NCBI GenBank assembly: GCA_900766245.1
Contig: CAAFUR010000006.1
Location: forward strand, 1-64,000
Direction of reading: 5' to 3'
DNA: 64,000 nucleotides
Source: Veillonellaceae bacterium
GTDB lineage: Bacteria; Bacillota; Negativicutes; Veillonellales; Veillonellaceae
Shown here in pieces: positions 35,210 through 43,528 of this stretch. Position 1 is the stretch's first letter, and each line of letters opens with the position of its first letter. Both the position numbers and the translations under genes were made by a program. The notes under the pieces were generated by a model. That model was not told the DNA's origin. It saw nothing but the letters and a program-made list of their open reading frames with translations, and did not search any database.

Positions 35210-35620
35210 ATGAATTCTGTACAACTTTTAGGAAATTTAGCTCGTGACCCTGAGGTGCGTTACACAAAAACTGGTCGTGCTGTTGCTACTTTCACAGTAG
35301 CTGCATCCAATACCTATGTGGATCAAAACGGTGAGACAAAGGAACAAACTGCGTTTGTAAACTGTGTAGCTTGGGGAAAATTAGGAGAAGCTGCGGGAAA
35401 TTTGCGTAAAGGCAGCCGTTGTTTTGTAGAAGGTCGTATTGCGACTCGTTCTTACGAAGCACAAGATGGTACAAAACGATATGTAACAGAAGTAGTTGCT
35501 AATTTCGTGGGTCAAGCCTTGGATACGCAAACATTTGATGCTTTTGACGGTGGTGCATCCAATTTTGATGATTTTGGTGCAGGTTCCGGTGCAGGCGCAG
35601 GTGAAGAAATTCCGTTCTAA
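35210..35620 (+). CDS. ssb: Single-stranded DNA-binding protein
   Basis: 136 residues. OB fold at 1-105 (MNSVQLLGNLARDPEVRYTKTG, VNCVAWGKLGEAAG, KGSRCFVEGRI), Gly/Ala/Asp-rich linker and the acidic GEEIPF C-terminal tip that recruits partner proteins. Between rpsF and rpsR, the usual Firmicute arrangement. Confidence 0.96.
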   Translation: MNSVQLLGNLARDPEVRYTKTGRAVATFTVAASNTYVDQNGETKEQTAFVNCVAWGKLGEAAGNLRKGSRCFVEGRIATRSYEAQDGTKRYVTEVVANFVGQALDTQTFDAFDGGASNFDDFGAGSGAGAGEEIPF

Positions 35621-35658
35621 GCTAAGAACTCCACAACTATATCAAAGGAGGTTTCTCA

Positions 35659-35889
35659 ATGAGAAGAGATAGAGGCAGAAAACCAAGAAGAAAAGTATGT
35701 AACTTCTGTGTTGACCATGCTGATCAAATCGACTATAAAGATATTGCTAAACTTCGTCGTTTCACGACTGAACGTGGCAAAATTCTTCCACGTCGTATTT
35801 CTGGTGTTTGTGCTAAACATCAACGTAAATTAACACTTGCTATTAAACGTGCTCGTGCAATCGCGTTGTTGCCATTCACAGCAGAATAA
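35659..35889 (+). CDS. rpsR: 30S ribosomal protein bS18
   Basis: 76 residues: [17 protein letters not shown]-terminus with two Cys, [31 protein letters not shown]. The C-x-x-C and later Cys suggest the zinc-binding form of bS18. Strong aaggaggt site. Confidence 0.97.
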   Translation: MRRDRGRKPRRKVCNFCVDHADQIDYKDIAKLRRFTTERGKILPRRISGVCAKHQRKLTLAIKRARAIALLPFTAE

Positions 35890-35906
35890 TTCAATACAAA
35901 ATGAAA

Positions 35907-35942
35907 ACCCAGTAACTAGCCTAGTTGCTGGGTTTCTTGTTT
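35907..35942 (+). terminator. Terminator of rpsF operon
   Basis: aacccagtaact pairs with agttgctgggtt (one G-U), loop agcct, then tcttgtttt. Confidence 0.9.
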
Positions 35943-35986
35943 TCTAAAAAGGAGTTAAAAGGGTATAAATTGAAATCGTTGCTACC

Positions 35987-36074
35987 CGGTTGCAACCACT
36001 TTTTATGCTTTTTTGCATGCGGTTGGAACCACTTTTTCATATTTTTTAACGTGCGGTTGGAAGTATTTTTTATG
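35987..36074. repeat. Three-unit, approximately 34-bp tandem repeat
   Basis: Units begin cggttgcaaccact (35987), cggttggaaccact (36020) and cggttggaagta (36054); each is followed by a long T run (ttttt...). Unit 3 is shortened. No ORF runs through it. The rest of the 35890-36364 gap holds the rpsR terminator, AT-rich DNA and the aspA promoter. Confidence 0.8.
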
Positions 36075-36281
36075 AGGAATAATGAAAGCTAGATATTTTA
36101 GTTATGTATTTACTTGTATTGTAGGCATATTAGGAATAGTCAATATTCCTATATAGTCTATAGAAATTATAGAAAATGAGTAAAATTAATGGCTTCTATG
36201 ACTTTAAGTTATTTATTAAGGTGTACAAGGGAGCATTATTCGTAACTAGAAAGTATATCTCTATTATGTATACATGATACA

Positions 36282-36290
36282 TGATATAAT
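36282..36290 (+). promoter_or_regulatory. Extended -10 promoter element of aspA
   Basis: TGATATAAT with TATAAT at 36285-36290 inside a tacatga direct repeat; no good -35. Confidence 0.5.
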
Positions 36291-36364
36291 ACAGGTATAT
36301 CATATAAACAAAGCTTATACAGTAGATGCCTATGCATCTAATGTTGTATGAAAAGAGGTATACT

Positions 36365-37780
36365 ATGAGAAAAGAACATGATTTTCTAGGTGAATTGGAA
36401 TTAGCTGATGAGTTGTACTATGGTGTACAAACATTACGTGGTATTGAAAACTTTTTTATTACAGGAAAACAAATTGACTTAGATTTCGTAAAAGCTATGG
36501 CAATGGTAAAAAAAGCCTGTGCCTTGGCGAATATGAGTACTGGTCGTTTAGATGAAAAAATTGGTCAAGCTATTAGTCGTGCTGCAGATGAAGTGGTACG
36601 TGGCAATTTCAATGATCAATTCCCAGTGGATCCTATCCAAGGGGGAGCAGGGACTTCTTTCAATATGAACATGAATGAAGTATTGGCGAACCGTGCGCTA
36701 GAAATTTTAGGGTATGAAAAAGGTCAATACGATATCGTATCTCCGAATAATCATGTGAATATGGCACAATCTACAAATGATACATTTCCTACGGCTATTA
36801 AAGTATGTGCTATCATGAAAAGTAAACCTTTATTAATGGCACTTCGTCGTTTAGCAGATGAATTAGATAAAAAAGCAGAAGAGTATAAAGAAATCTTAAA
36901 AATGGGTCGTACTCACTTGCAAGATGCGGTGCCAATTACATTAGGTCAAGAAATGGGTGCCTATGCATCTGGCGTGCGTCGTGGTATTCGTCGTATTAAA
37001 TCTGCCATGTTAGAAGCGCATACTGTGAATATGGGGGCTACGGCTGTGGGTACAGGTTTGAATGCAGAACCTACGTATATCAAAGCTGTTGTAGATGAAT
37101 TATCCCGTGTGGTAGGTGAACCGTTCATTACGGCAGATAACTTAATTGATGCTACGAACAATACAGACGTGTTTGCAGATATTTCTTCTGGATTGAAAGT
37201 CACAGCCCTAGTATTGATTAAAATGGCTAACGATTTCCGTTTAATGGCATCTGGCCCTCGTTGCGGTATTGGTGAATTAAAATTACCTCCACGCCAACCA
37301 GGCTCTTCCATCATGCCAGGTAAAGTAAATCCAGTTATCGCGGAAGTGTTGAACCAAACTTGTTATCAAGTCATTGGTAATGATTTGACCATTTCCCTTG
37401 GCGTAGAAAATGGACAATTTGAATTGAATGTTATGGAGCCAGTCATTGCATATAACTTGTTCAATTCTATGTGTTACTTAAAAAATGCGGTAAACACATT
37501 TGTAGATAAATTGTTAGTTGACCTTGAAGTGGATAAAGAACAATGCGAATATTGGTTAGAACGTTCTGTTGGTATCGTCACAGCTTTGTTACCACATATT
37601 GGTTATGAAAATGCCTCTGCGTTAGCGAAAGAAGCCTTAGAAACTGATCGTAGCGTAAAAGAAATTATTCTAGAACAAGGATTGTTAACGAAAGAAGAAA
37701 TGGATTATATCCTTTCTCCAAAAGAAATGACACGTCCTGGTATTGCTGGTCAAGATTTAGTAAAACATCCTGGAAACTAA
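36365..37780 (+). CDS. aspA: Aspartate ammonia-lyase
   Basis: 471 residues of the fumarase/aspartase superfamily. Deaminates aspartate to fumarate, feeding fumarate reduction. GVQTLRGIENF, QGGAGTSFNMNMNEV, NNHVNMAQSTNDTFPTA, GRTHLQDAVP, and the signature SSIMPGKVNP (about 313-322). The start MRKEHDF is preferred (aaaagagg upstream, all homologous sequence retained); an in-frame ATG 13 codons earlier lacks a site. Fumarase C is excluded by GVQTLRGIENF and the overall fit to aspartase. Confidence 0.93.
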   Translation: MRKEHDFLGELELADELYYGVQTLRGIENFFITGKQIDLDFVKAMAMVKKACALANMSTGRLDEKIGQAISRAADEVVRGNFNDQFPVDPIQGGAGTSFNMNMNEVLANRALEILGYEKGQYDIVSPNNHVNMAQSTNDTFPTAIKVCAIMKSKPLLMALRRLADELDKKAEEYKEILKMGRTHLQDAVPITLGQEMGAYASGVRRGIRRIKSAMLEAHTVNMGATAVGTGLNAEPTYIKAVVDELSRVVGEPFITADNLIDATNNTDVFADISSGLKVTALVLIKMANDFRLMASGPRCGIGELKLPPRQPGSSIMPGKVNPVIAEVLNQTCYQVIGNDLTISLGVENGQFELNVMEPVIAYNLFNSMCYLKNAVNTFVDKLLVDLEVDKEQCEYWLERSVGIVTALLPHIGYENASALAKEALETDRSVKEIILEQGLLTKEEMDYILSPKEMTRPGIAGQDLVKHPGN

Positions 37781-37790
37781 ATATACACAA

Positions 37791-37824
37791 GAAGAACTGC
37801 TTAGACATAGGCAGTTCTTTTTAT
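37791..37824 (+). terminator. Terminator of aspA
   Basis: aagaactgc pairs with gcagttctt across a ttagacatag loop, then ttttat. The remaining gap to 38207 is AT-rich with repeated tataata-like motifs and no ORF or RNA I can support. Confidence 0.85.
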
Positions 37825-38207
37825 ATATGAGAGTAGTTGAACTGGGGCGTTTATGTGGTTGCACTTGCGCATGCTCGTATAGATAAGCTTTCTGTAATGA
37901 GTAAAAGGGATATTAGTATGGAGTATGTTTGAGTTTTGTATGCGGGGCGGATTATACTCTGTGAGAGATGCAATATATATAAGGTTGGCATAGTATAAAG
38001 AGGATTCTTCAGTACATACAGTACTAATTAACTGCGAGAAGCGTAATATATAAAAGATTGGTATAATATATAATAAAAATATAGTAATCGCTTGCGATAT
38101 AGCGTATAACTATAAAATCTTATATATAAATCGAGAAAGAAATTCTTTTACTTTAGTACATAATCCGCCTAGGGTGGTGTATAATAAAGACATAAAGGAG
38201 TTTGAAT

Positions 38208-38588
38208 ATGAATGTGAATGTATATATAGCAGTGGCTATTGGAGGGGCTATTGGAGCCATGACACGGTATGGCATCGGGCAGTACATGGTCACGAAAGGT
38301 GCGTTGTATCCTTGGGGGACAGTACTAGTAAATATGATAGGTTCCATGCTAATTGGCTTAGGTATGGCATATATTGAAGGGCAACCCAATGTGTCGTCTT
38401 GGGTTAAGCTGTTATGTATTACAGGTTTTTTAGGTGGGCTTACAACCTTTTCAACCTTTATCTTTGAAGGATATATGCTACAAGAAAAAGGTTTATGGCA
38501 TATGCTGTCCTACATGGGTGGACAGGTATTAGTTGGGTATGGCCTATGCGGGCTGGCTTTCACCATTGGTAAACGAATGTGGGGTTAA
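38208..38588 (+). CDS. crcB: Fluoride efflux channel Fluc/CrcB
   Basis: 126 residues, four membrane spans. GGAIGAMTRYGIG, GTVLVNMIGSMLIGLG with the Asn-containing break, and GFLGGLTTFSTFIFE with the Phe/Thr/Ser pore signature. It forms a dimeric F- channel in the inner membrane. The ATG at 38208 was chosen (aaaggag 7 nt upstream) over a TTG at 38202 that abuts the ribosome site. No crcB fluoride riboswitch is evident upstream. Followed 4 nt later by a molybdopterin-binding protein gene. Confidence 0.92.
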   Translation: MNVNVYIAVAIGGAIGAMTRYGIGQYMVTKGALYPWGTVLVNMIGSMLIGLGMAYIEGQPNVSSWVKLLCITGFLGGLTTFSTFIFEGYMLQEKGLWHMLSYMGGQVLVGYGLCGLAFTIGKRMWG

Positions 38589-38592
38589 TACG

Positions 38593-39579
38593 ATGAAAGA
38601 AATACATGTAAAAGATGCAGTGGGACAAGCACTTTGCCACGATATTGTGCGCATCGTTATTGGAGAAGTAAAAGATACACCTTTTAAGCGGGGGCATATC
38701 ATCCGTGAAGAAGATGTGGAATTGCTATTGCAGTTAGGAAAAGAGCATATTTATGTGATGGAAGAATCCGATTATAACTTAGTTCACGAAGAGCAAGTAG
38801 CGGAAGAATTATATCGTTTCTGTGAACATCCATCTATTAGCCCTACCCTAGTACAACAAGGTAAGATTGAGGCGTTGGCGAATTACGATGGTGTATTGAC
38901 CGTAGATGTGGAAGGGTTACACAGCATTAATAGTATAGGGGAATTGACCATTGTTACACGTTTACACGGAACACCGGTAAAAGCTGGACAACCAGTAGCA
39001 GGCATGCGATGTATTCCATTATTATTAGAAGCATGGCAGTTAGAAGAAGCAAAGCGATTGCGTGAAGGTAAGGAGTCTATCTTACAAGTTCATCCATTTG
39101 TGCGTAAGAAAATGGGCATTGTTACTACAGGTAGTGAAGTCTTTACAGGGCGCATTCAAGATGCTTTCACAGCGGTTATCCAAGACCGTGTAGCGGACTA
39201 TGGTGTGGAACTGGTAGCTCATGAAATTGTGCCAGATAATACAGATCAAATTGTAGAGGCCATAGACAAAGTAAAGTCCCAAGGAGCAGAGATTATATTC
39301 TGTACTGGTGGTATGAGCGTAGATCCTGATGATTTAACCCCAGGTGCCATTGCACGTCGGGCTAAAGAAGTAGTAACCTATGGATTGCCAGTATTGCCAG
39401 GTTCTATGGTGTGCATTGCGTATTTGGAAGATAATACCCCTGTGCTAGGCGTTCCGGGGGGTGTTTTATATAACAATCCGAGTGCCTTTGATGTGATTAC
39501 GCCACGCTTATTAGCAGATGTGCGAATCACAAAAGAAGATTGTATTCGTATGGGCCATGGCGGCTTTCAATCAAAATAA
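38593..39579 (+). CDS. Molybdopterin-binding (MoaB/Mog-fold) protein
   Basis: 328 residues. N-terminal half is a unique module (VKDAVGQALCHDIVRI, FKRGHIIREEDVELLLQLGKEHIYV). C-terminal half from about 175 is a MoCF_biosynth domain: VTTGSEVFTGRIQDAF, IIFCTGGMSVDPDDLTPGAI and LPGSMVCIAYLEDNTPVLGVPGG. Similar Firmicute proteins are annotated as molybdopterin-binding and often lie near molybdoenzyme genes. Shorter than MoeA and lacking its usual domain order. Possible coupling with crcB (4-nt gap). Confidence 0.85.
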   Translation: MKEIHVKDAVGQALCHDIVRIVIGEVKDTPFKRGHIIREEDVELLLQLGKEHIYVMEESDYNLVHEEQVAEELYRFCEHPSISPTLVQQGKIEALANYDGVLTVDVEGLHSINSIGELTIVTRLHGTPVKAGQPVAGMRCIPLLLEAWQLEEAKRLREGKESILQVHPFVRKKMGIVTTGSEVFTGRIQDAFTAVIQDRVADYGVELVAHEIVPDNTDQIVEAIDKVKSQGAEIIFCTGGMSVDPDDLTPGAIARRAKEVVTYGLPVLPGSMVCIAYLEDNTPVLGVPGGVLYNNPSAFDVITPRLLADVRITKEDCIRMGHGGFQSK

Positions 39580-39603
39580 TTAGAATTTTGAGAAAAAATT
39601 TGG

Positions 39604-39632
39604 TTGACAAAATCAAATCCTATCTATAGAAT
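39604..39632 (+). promoter_or_regulatory. cysK promoter with overlapping inverted repeat
   Basis: TTGACA (39604-39609), 17-bp spacer, TAGAAT (39627-39632). TCCTAT (39618-39623) and ATAGGA (39631-39636), seven bases apart, form an inverted repeat across the -10, a plausible operator. Confidence 0.65.
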
Positions 39633-39684
39633 AGGAATAAACTTAAGTGTTTTATATATGAAGTCTAAGTAGAGGAGAATTATT

Positions 39685-40599
39685 ATGGCTGTTGTAAAAA
39701 ATGCAATTGACTTAATTGGAAACACACCATTGTATCGAATCCCAGATACTAATGTATATGTGAAATTAGAAAAATATAATGCTGGTGGCAGTGTAAAAGA
39801 CCGTGCTGTCCTAGGTATGTTACAAGATGCAAAAGAAAAAGGCTTAATTAAAAATGATACGATCATCGTAGAAGCCACTAGTGGTAATACGGGGATTGCT
39901 TTAGCAATGTTAGGGGCTATGTTGTCCATTAAAACAATCATCATTATGCCTGAAAGTATGAGTAAAGAACGCCGTGAATTGATTAAAGCTTATGGAGCAC
40001 AATTAATTTTAACGCCAAAAGAATTAGGCATGAAAGGTGCTCTTGGAAAAGCGCAAGAAATTCTTGATAACTATCCAAATGCGGTAACACTAGGTCAATT
40101 TGTGAACCCAGCAAATCCAACGGCTCACTATGAAACAACGGCAAAAGAAATTTTACGTGATGTACCGAATGTAGGTATTTTTGTAGCAGGTATTGGTACA
40201 GGTGGTACTTTCACAGGTGTTACTAAAGCCTTGAAAGAGCAACATCCGTACATTAAAGCGGTTGCAGTAGAACCAGAAGGGTCTCCAGTGATTTCTCGAG
40301 GTACTGGCGGTGTTCATAAAATCCAAGGTCTTGGAGCTGGATTCATTCCAGAAAACTTCGACTCTTCCTTGATGGATGAAGTACAAACAGTCACTGATGA
40401 AGATGCTATCGAAGAAGTAGGTAACTTCATGCGAGAAACTGGTATTGGTATCGGCATTTCCTCCGCGGCGGCTATCTTGGTAGCTCGTCAATACGGTCGC
40501 AAATTCCCAGATGTGGACGTTGTCGTAGTAGCTCCAGACGGAGTAGAAAAATATCTATCTATGATTCAATTTGAAAGCGTAGATTGGATTCATTCTTAA
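39685..40599 (+). CDS. cysK: Cysteine synthase A (O-acetylserine sulfhydrylase)
   Basis: 304 residues, PLP fold type II. Makes cysteine from O-acetylserine and sulfide. PLP Lys at residue 38 (GGSVKDRAV), substrate loop EATSGNTG, phosphate-binding AGIGTGGTFTG, and GIGISSAAA near the C-terminus. agaggagaatt site; first of cysK-cysE-amidohydrolase. CysM is possible but less likely next to cysE. Confidence 0.94.
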   Translation: MAVVKNAIDLIGNTPLYRIPDTNVYVKLEKYNAGGSVKDRAVLGMLQDAKEKGLIKNDTIIVEATSGNTGIALAMLGAMLSIKTIIIMPESMSKERRELIKAYGAQLILTPKELGMKGALGKAQEILDNYPNAVTLGQFVNPANPTAHYETTAKEILRDVPNVGIFVAGIGTGGTFTGVTKALKEQHPYIKAVAVEPEGSPVISRGTGGVHKIQGLGAGFIPENFDSSLMDEVQTVTDEDAIEEVGNFMRETGIGIGISSAAAILVARQYGRKFPDVDVVVVAPDGVEKYLSMIQFESVDWIHS

Positions 40600-40615
40600 T
40601 CGATTGTGATACGAA

Positions 40616-40643
40616 AGATAGCATGGTCTAGGCCATGCTATCT
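40616..40643 (+). other. cysK-cysE intergenic hairpin
   Basis: Perfect 11-bp stem agatagcatgg (40616-40626) with ccatgctatct (40633-40643), six-base loop, not followed by a T run. It could stabilise the cysK 3' end or lower cysE expression. Confidence 0.55.
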
Positions 40644-40661
40644 CTGTATAGGGAGGTATTT

Positions 40662-41288
40662 ATGAGAGAGGTATGGAATTCCATTCGATACAACATACAG
40701 CGCGTATTACAATCAGATCCAGCGGCTACCTCTTGGTTCATGGTAGTTTGGACATATCCTCATATAACAGCCTTATTTTGGCATTTTTTTGCGCATCGCT
40801 TGTACCGAAAAGGTTGGTTTACTTTGGCTCGGCGTGTGGCGTTACATGCACGTCGGGTAACGGGTATAGAGATTCATCCAGGAGCGCAAATTGGGAAAGG
40901 TTTATTTATTGACCATGGTATGGGAGTTGTTATTGGTGAAACGGCTATTGTAGGAGATAATGTGACACTCTTTCATGGAGTGACGCTTGGAGGGATGGAT
41001 TCTCGTAAGATAAAACGTCATCCTACGGTGGAAGATGATGTGCTTATCGGTGCAGGCACAAAGGTGCTAGGTGATATTATGGTGGGGAAAGGTTCAAAAA
41101 TAGGTTGTAATCTGGTCATTAAGCGAGATGTTCCTAGAAATGTAATTATTTTTGAAACGGAACCTGACCATATTATTTATCGTCGTCCTAAAGTAGATCG
41201 TTTTGACAAAGGGTCCTATGTACCACGGCGGCATGCGTTGCCATTAGAACCTAACGAGTTTACAGACCATATGGCTTGGCACATTTAG
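40662..41288 (+). CDS. cysE: Serine O-acetyltransferase
   Basis: 208 residues, short form. N-terminal helical part, then left-handed hexapeptide beta-helix: IEIHPGAQIGKGLFIDHGMGVVIGETAIVGDNVTLFHGVTLGG with the catalytic His/Asp region, KRHPTVEDDVLIGAGTKVLGDI. Makes O-acetylserine for CysK. The ATG at 40662 is 5-8 nt after gggaggt; the longer frame has no site. The tail beyond the hexapeptides (VPRRHALPLEPNEF) is not the usual CysK-binding -Ile end but does finish with HI. Confidence 0.92.
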   Translation: MREVWNSIRYNIQRVLQSDPAATSWFMVVWTYPHITALFWHFFAHRLYRKGWFTLARRVALHARRVTGIEIHPGAQIGKGLFIDHGMGVVIGETAIVGDNVTLFHGVTLGGMDSRKIKRHPTVEDDVLIGAGTKVLGDIMVGKGSKIGCNLVIKRDVPRNVIIFETEPDHIIYRRPKVDRFDKGSYVPRRHALPLEPNEFTDHMAWHI

Positions 41289-41296
41289 GAGGAACT

Positions 41297-42085
41297 ATGA
41301 GAGAGTTGCGATTAGGCGTTGTTCAATTAGCCACAGAAATTGAGCAAGTGGATAAAAATTTTGATATCCTAGCAGAAAAAGTGCGAGACGTAGCTAAGGA
41401 AGGCGTGGATGTAGTCGTATTGCCAGAGACATGGAATACAGGATTTATAACGGGTTCAGAGTTACATGCATTGGCAGATGAATCAGGTCAACGTGCGCAA
41501 ACTTTGTTGGGGGAATTGGCGCAATCGGAACATGTGAATATCTTTGGTGGATCAGTGGCTGTTAAAGAAGGAGATTCTATTTACAATAGAACCTATGTGT
41601 ATAACCGCAAAGGGGAATTACTATCTATGTATGATAAGATGCATGGCTTTAGTCCTGCCAAAGAAGATCAATATTTTACAGGTGGTACAGCTATCCACCA
41701 ATTTGAATTCGATGGAGTACTTTGCTCTAGTGCCACTTGTTATGATATTCGTTTTCCTGAGCTAATTCGTAAATCTGCCTTACAAGGGATAGAACTATTC
41801 TTTTTGCCAGCTCAGTGGCCAATGCTACGTTTGCATCATTGGCGCATCTTGAATCAAGCGAGAGCAATAGAAAATCAAATGTATTTTTGTAGTGTTAATG
41901 GTTGTGGCACTATTGGTAAGTTACCAATGGCAGGGCATTCCATGGTAGTAGACCCGTGGGGAGAAGTGCTACTAGAATGTGATGAAACGCCGCAAATACA
42001 AACAGTCACTATCGACGTAGATACAGTGAAAGATATTCGGTCTAAAATCAATGTGTTCCGGGATCGGAAACCCAATTGCTATTAA
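41297..42085 (+). CDS. Carbon-nitrogen hydrolase (omega-amidase-like nitrilase family)
   Basis: 262 residues. Catalytic triad visible: Glu44 (VLPETW), Lys about 114 (YDKMHGF) and Cys about 148 (SATCYDIRFPE), plus NQARAIENQMYF. This best fits the YafV/Nit2 omega-amidase branch, which repairs keto-glutaramate or ketosuccinamate from transamination; methionine salvage is another option. Start chosen at ggaggaactATG; directly follows cysE (8 nt). Confidence 0.88.
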   Translation: MRELRLGVVQLATEIEQVDKNFDILAEKVRDVAKEGVDVVVLPETWNTGFITGSELHALADESGQRAQTLLGELAQSEHVNIFGGSVAVKEGDSIYNRTYVYNRKGELLSMYDKMHGFSPAKEDQYFTGGTAIHQFEFDGVLCSSATCYDIRFPELIRKSALQGIELFFLPAQWPMLRLHHWRILNQARAIENQMYFCSVNGCGTIGKLPMAGHSMVVDPWGEVLLECDETPQIQTVTIDVDTVKDIRSKINVFRDRKPNCY

Positions 42086-42122
42086 AAGAATATCTATGCA
42101 TTTTAGGAATATATAAAATTGT

Positions 42123-42160
42123 CCATAGGTATTGCCAAGATGTAATACCTATGGTATAGT
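42123..42160 (+). promoter_or_regulatory. tRNA operon promoter embedded in a perfect palindrome
   Basis: TTGCCA (42132-42137), 17-bp spacer, TATAGT (42155-42160). The spacer and -35 lie inside an inverted repeat ccataggtatt (42123-42133) / aatacctatgg (42144-42154) that ends directly before the -10. Confidence 0.6.
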
Positions 42161-42179
42161 ATATGAGTACTCAGTACAC

Positions 42180-42255
42180 GGCCCCGTGGTGTAGCGGTTA
42201 ACATGTCGCCCTGTCACGGCGAAGATCGTCGGTTCAAATCCGATCGGGGTCGCCA
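42180..42255 (+). tRNA. tRNA-Asp (GTC)
   Basis: 76 nt including encoded CCA. Acceptor GGCCCCG pairs with CGGGGUC (one G-U); anticodon loop gives GTC; T-loop ttcaaat. Confidence 0.97.
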
Positions 42256-42299
42256 TTTTTTTTACCTTTTTTTAGGTACATTCATATATTTATATATTC

Positions 42300-42375
<76 letters not shown>

Positions 42376-42390
42376 TATACATATCCTCAT

Positions 42391-42476
42391 GCGGATGTGG
42401 TGGAATGGCAGACACGCCATCTTGAGGGGGTGGTGAGCGTACGCTCGTATGGGTTCAAGTCCCATCATCCGCACCA
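42391..42476 (+). tRNA. tRNA-Leu (GAG)
   Basis: 86 nt with CCA and a long variable arm (gagcgtacgctc). Anticodon stem ccatc/ggtgg places GAG at the anticodon. Confidence 0.95.
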
Positions 42477-42481
42477 AACGA

Positions 42482-42556
42482 GGGCCTATAGCTCAGGGGT
42501 AGAGCAACCGGCTCATAACCGGTCGGTCCCTGGTTCAAATCCAGGTGGGCCCACCA
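42482..42556 (+). tRNA. tRNA with CAT anticodon: probably Ile2 (lysidine type), alternatively Met
   Basis: 75 nt with CCA. Acceptor GGGCCTA pairs with TGGGCCC; anticodon stem accgg/ccggt with loop ctcataa (CAT). C4-G69 and C5-G68 in the acceptor match the pairs favoured by TilS in E. coli tRNA-Ile2, and tilS is in this window. Elongator Met cannot be excluded by eye. Confidence 0.9.
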
Positions 42557-42561
42557 TAAGG

Positions 42562-42593
42562 AAACCATCTCACTTTGTGAGATGGTTTTTTTG
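42562..42593 (+). terminator. Terminator of tRNA operon
   Basis: aaccatctcac, ttt loop, gtgagatggtt, then seven T. Confidence 0.93.
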
Positions 42594-42751
42594 TTATCTA
42601 TAGAGGTTCATTGTATAATGAAAGAGAAGTTTACAAGGGATAACAATTAATAGTGAGTATACAAGAGTAATTGTCAGTCTTTGATGGTATATGAAATATG
42701 TATAGGAATGTATATGCCAGTAAGAGATATATTAGAAATGTGAGATAGACT

Positions 42752-43435
42752 ATGGCACTTTCAAAACGATTAGAACAAGTATTACATATGATTCCACAGT
42801 GTCAAACGGTGGCAGATGTGGGTACAGATCACGGGTATTTGGCGGTGGCTTGTATAGAAGCAGGCGTGGCTAAAGAGGTCATTGCCATTGATGTGAATCA
42901 AGGCCCGTTAGAATCTGCTAAAGGATTTGTGAAAGAACGGAAATTAGAAAATTATATTACATGTAGATTAGGAGATGGATTAGCTGTCACAAAAGCAGGA
43001 GAAGTAGACTGCGCAGTCATTTGTGGCATGGGTGGAGAATTGATGCAACATATCATCACGGTAGGACCAGAACTATTGGAAACCTATGTGTTGCAACCAC
43101 AAAGCCATCGACGAGAGTTGAAACAATTTTTAGTAGATCAAGGGTATGGTATTGTCCAAGAAGAATGTTTACTAGAGGGCAATCAATATTATGACATGTG
43201 GTTAGTACAACGAGGCGCTACTTCCGTGTATAATGAGCTACCTAGAGAATCGATGTTATGGGAATATGGTGCTTTGTTACAACAAGAACAATCTGAAGTT
43301 TGGACACAGCACATACAACGTAGAATTGAAACGTTGCAATCTATCCTACAACATATGCGTGATACAGCGAAATCTAGTGATGCTCTTCAGGTGATGGAAC
43401 AAGAAATGAAGGCGTTACAAGGTATTTTACAATAG
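42752..43435 (+). CDS. trmK: tRNA (adenine(22)-N1)-methyltransferase
   Basis: 227 residues. SAM-dependent Rossmann methyltransferase with VADVGTDHGYLAV (about 20-32), AIDVNQGPLESA, and VICGMGGELM; coiled C-terminal tail (SEVWTQHIQRRIETLQSILQ). TrmK methylates A22 of Ser, Tyr and other tRNAs in Gram-positives. trmK-nif3 adjacency is conserved in Firmicutes. Weak ribosome site (gagata). Confidence 0.9.
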   Translation: MALSKRLEQVLHMIPQCQTVADVGTDHGYLAVACIEAGVAKEVIAIDVNQGPLESAKGFVKERKLENYITCRLGDGLAVTKAGEVDCAVICGMGGELMQHIITVGPELLETYVLQPQSHRRELKQFLVDQGYGIVQEECLLEGNQYYDMWLVQRGATSVYNELPRESMLWEYGALLQQEQSEVWTQHIQRRIETLQSILQHMRDTAKSSDALQVMEQEMKALQGILQ

Positions 43436-43528
43436 GTACAGATGAAACTTTCACCATTAAAAAAAGTATAACCATTGATGAGTATGGAACGTTACATCAT
43501 ACCTTGAGATGGTGGATAGGAGGTATAT

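Noticed and set aside
35987..36074. CRISPR array
   Set aside because: Only three units, no unique spacers between repeats, units vary, and no cas genes in the window.
38100..38207. Fluoride riboswitch before crcB
   Set aside because: No recognisable crcB-motif sequence or pseudoknot could be found in the AT-rich leader.
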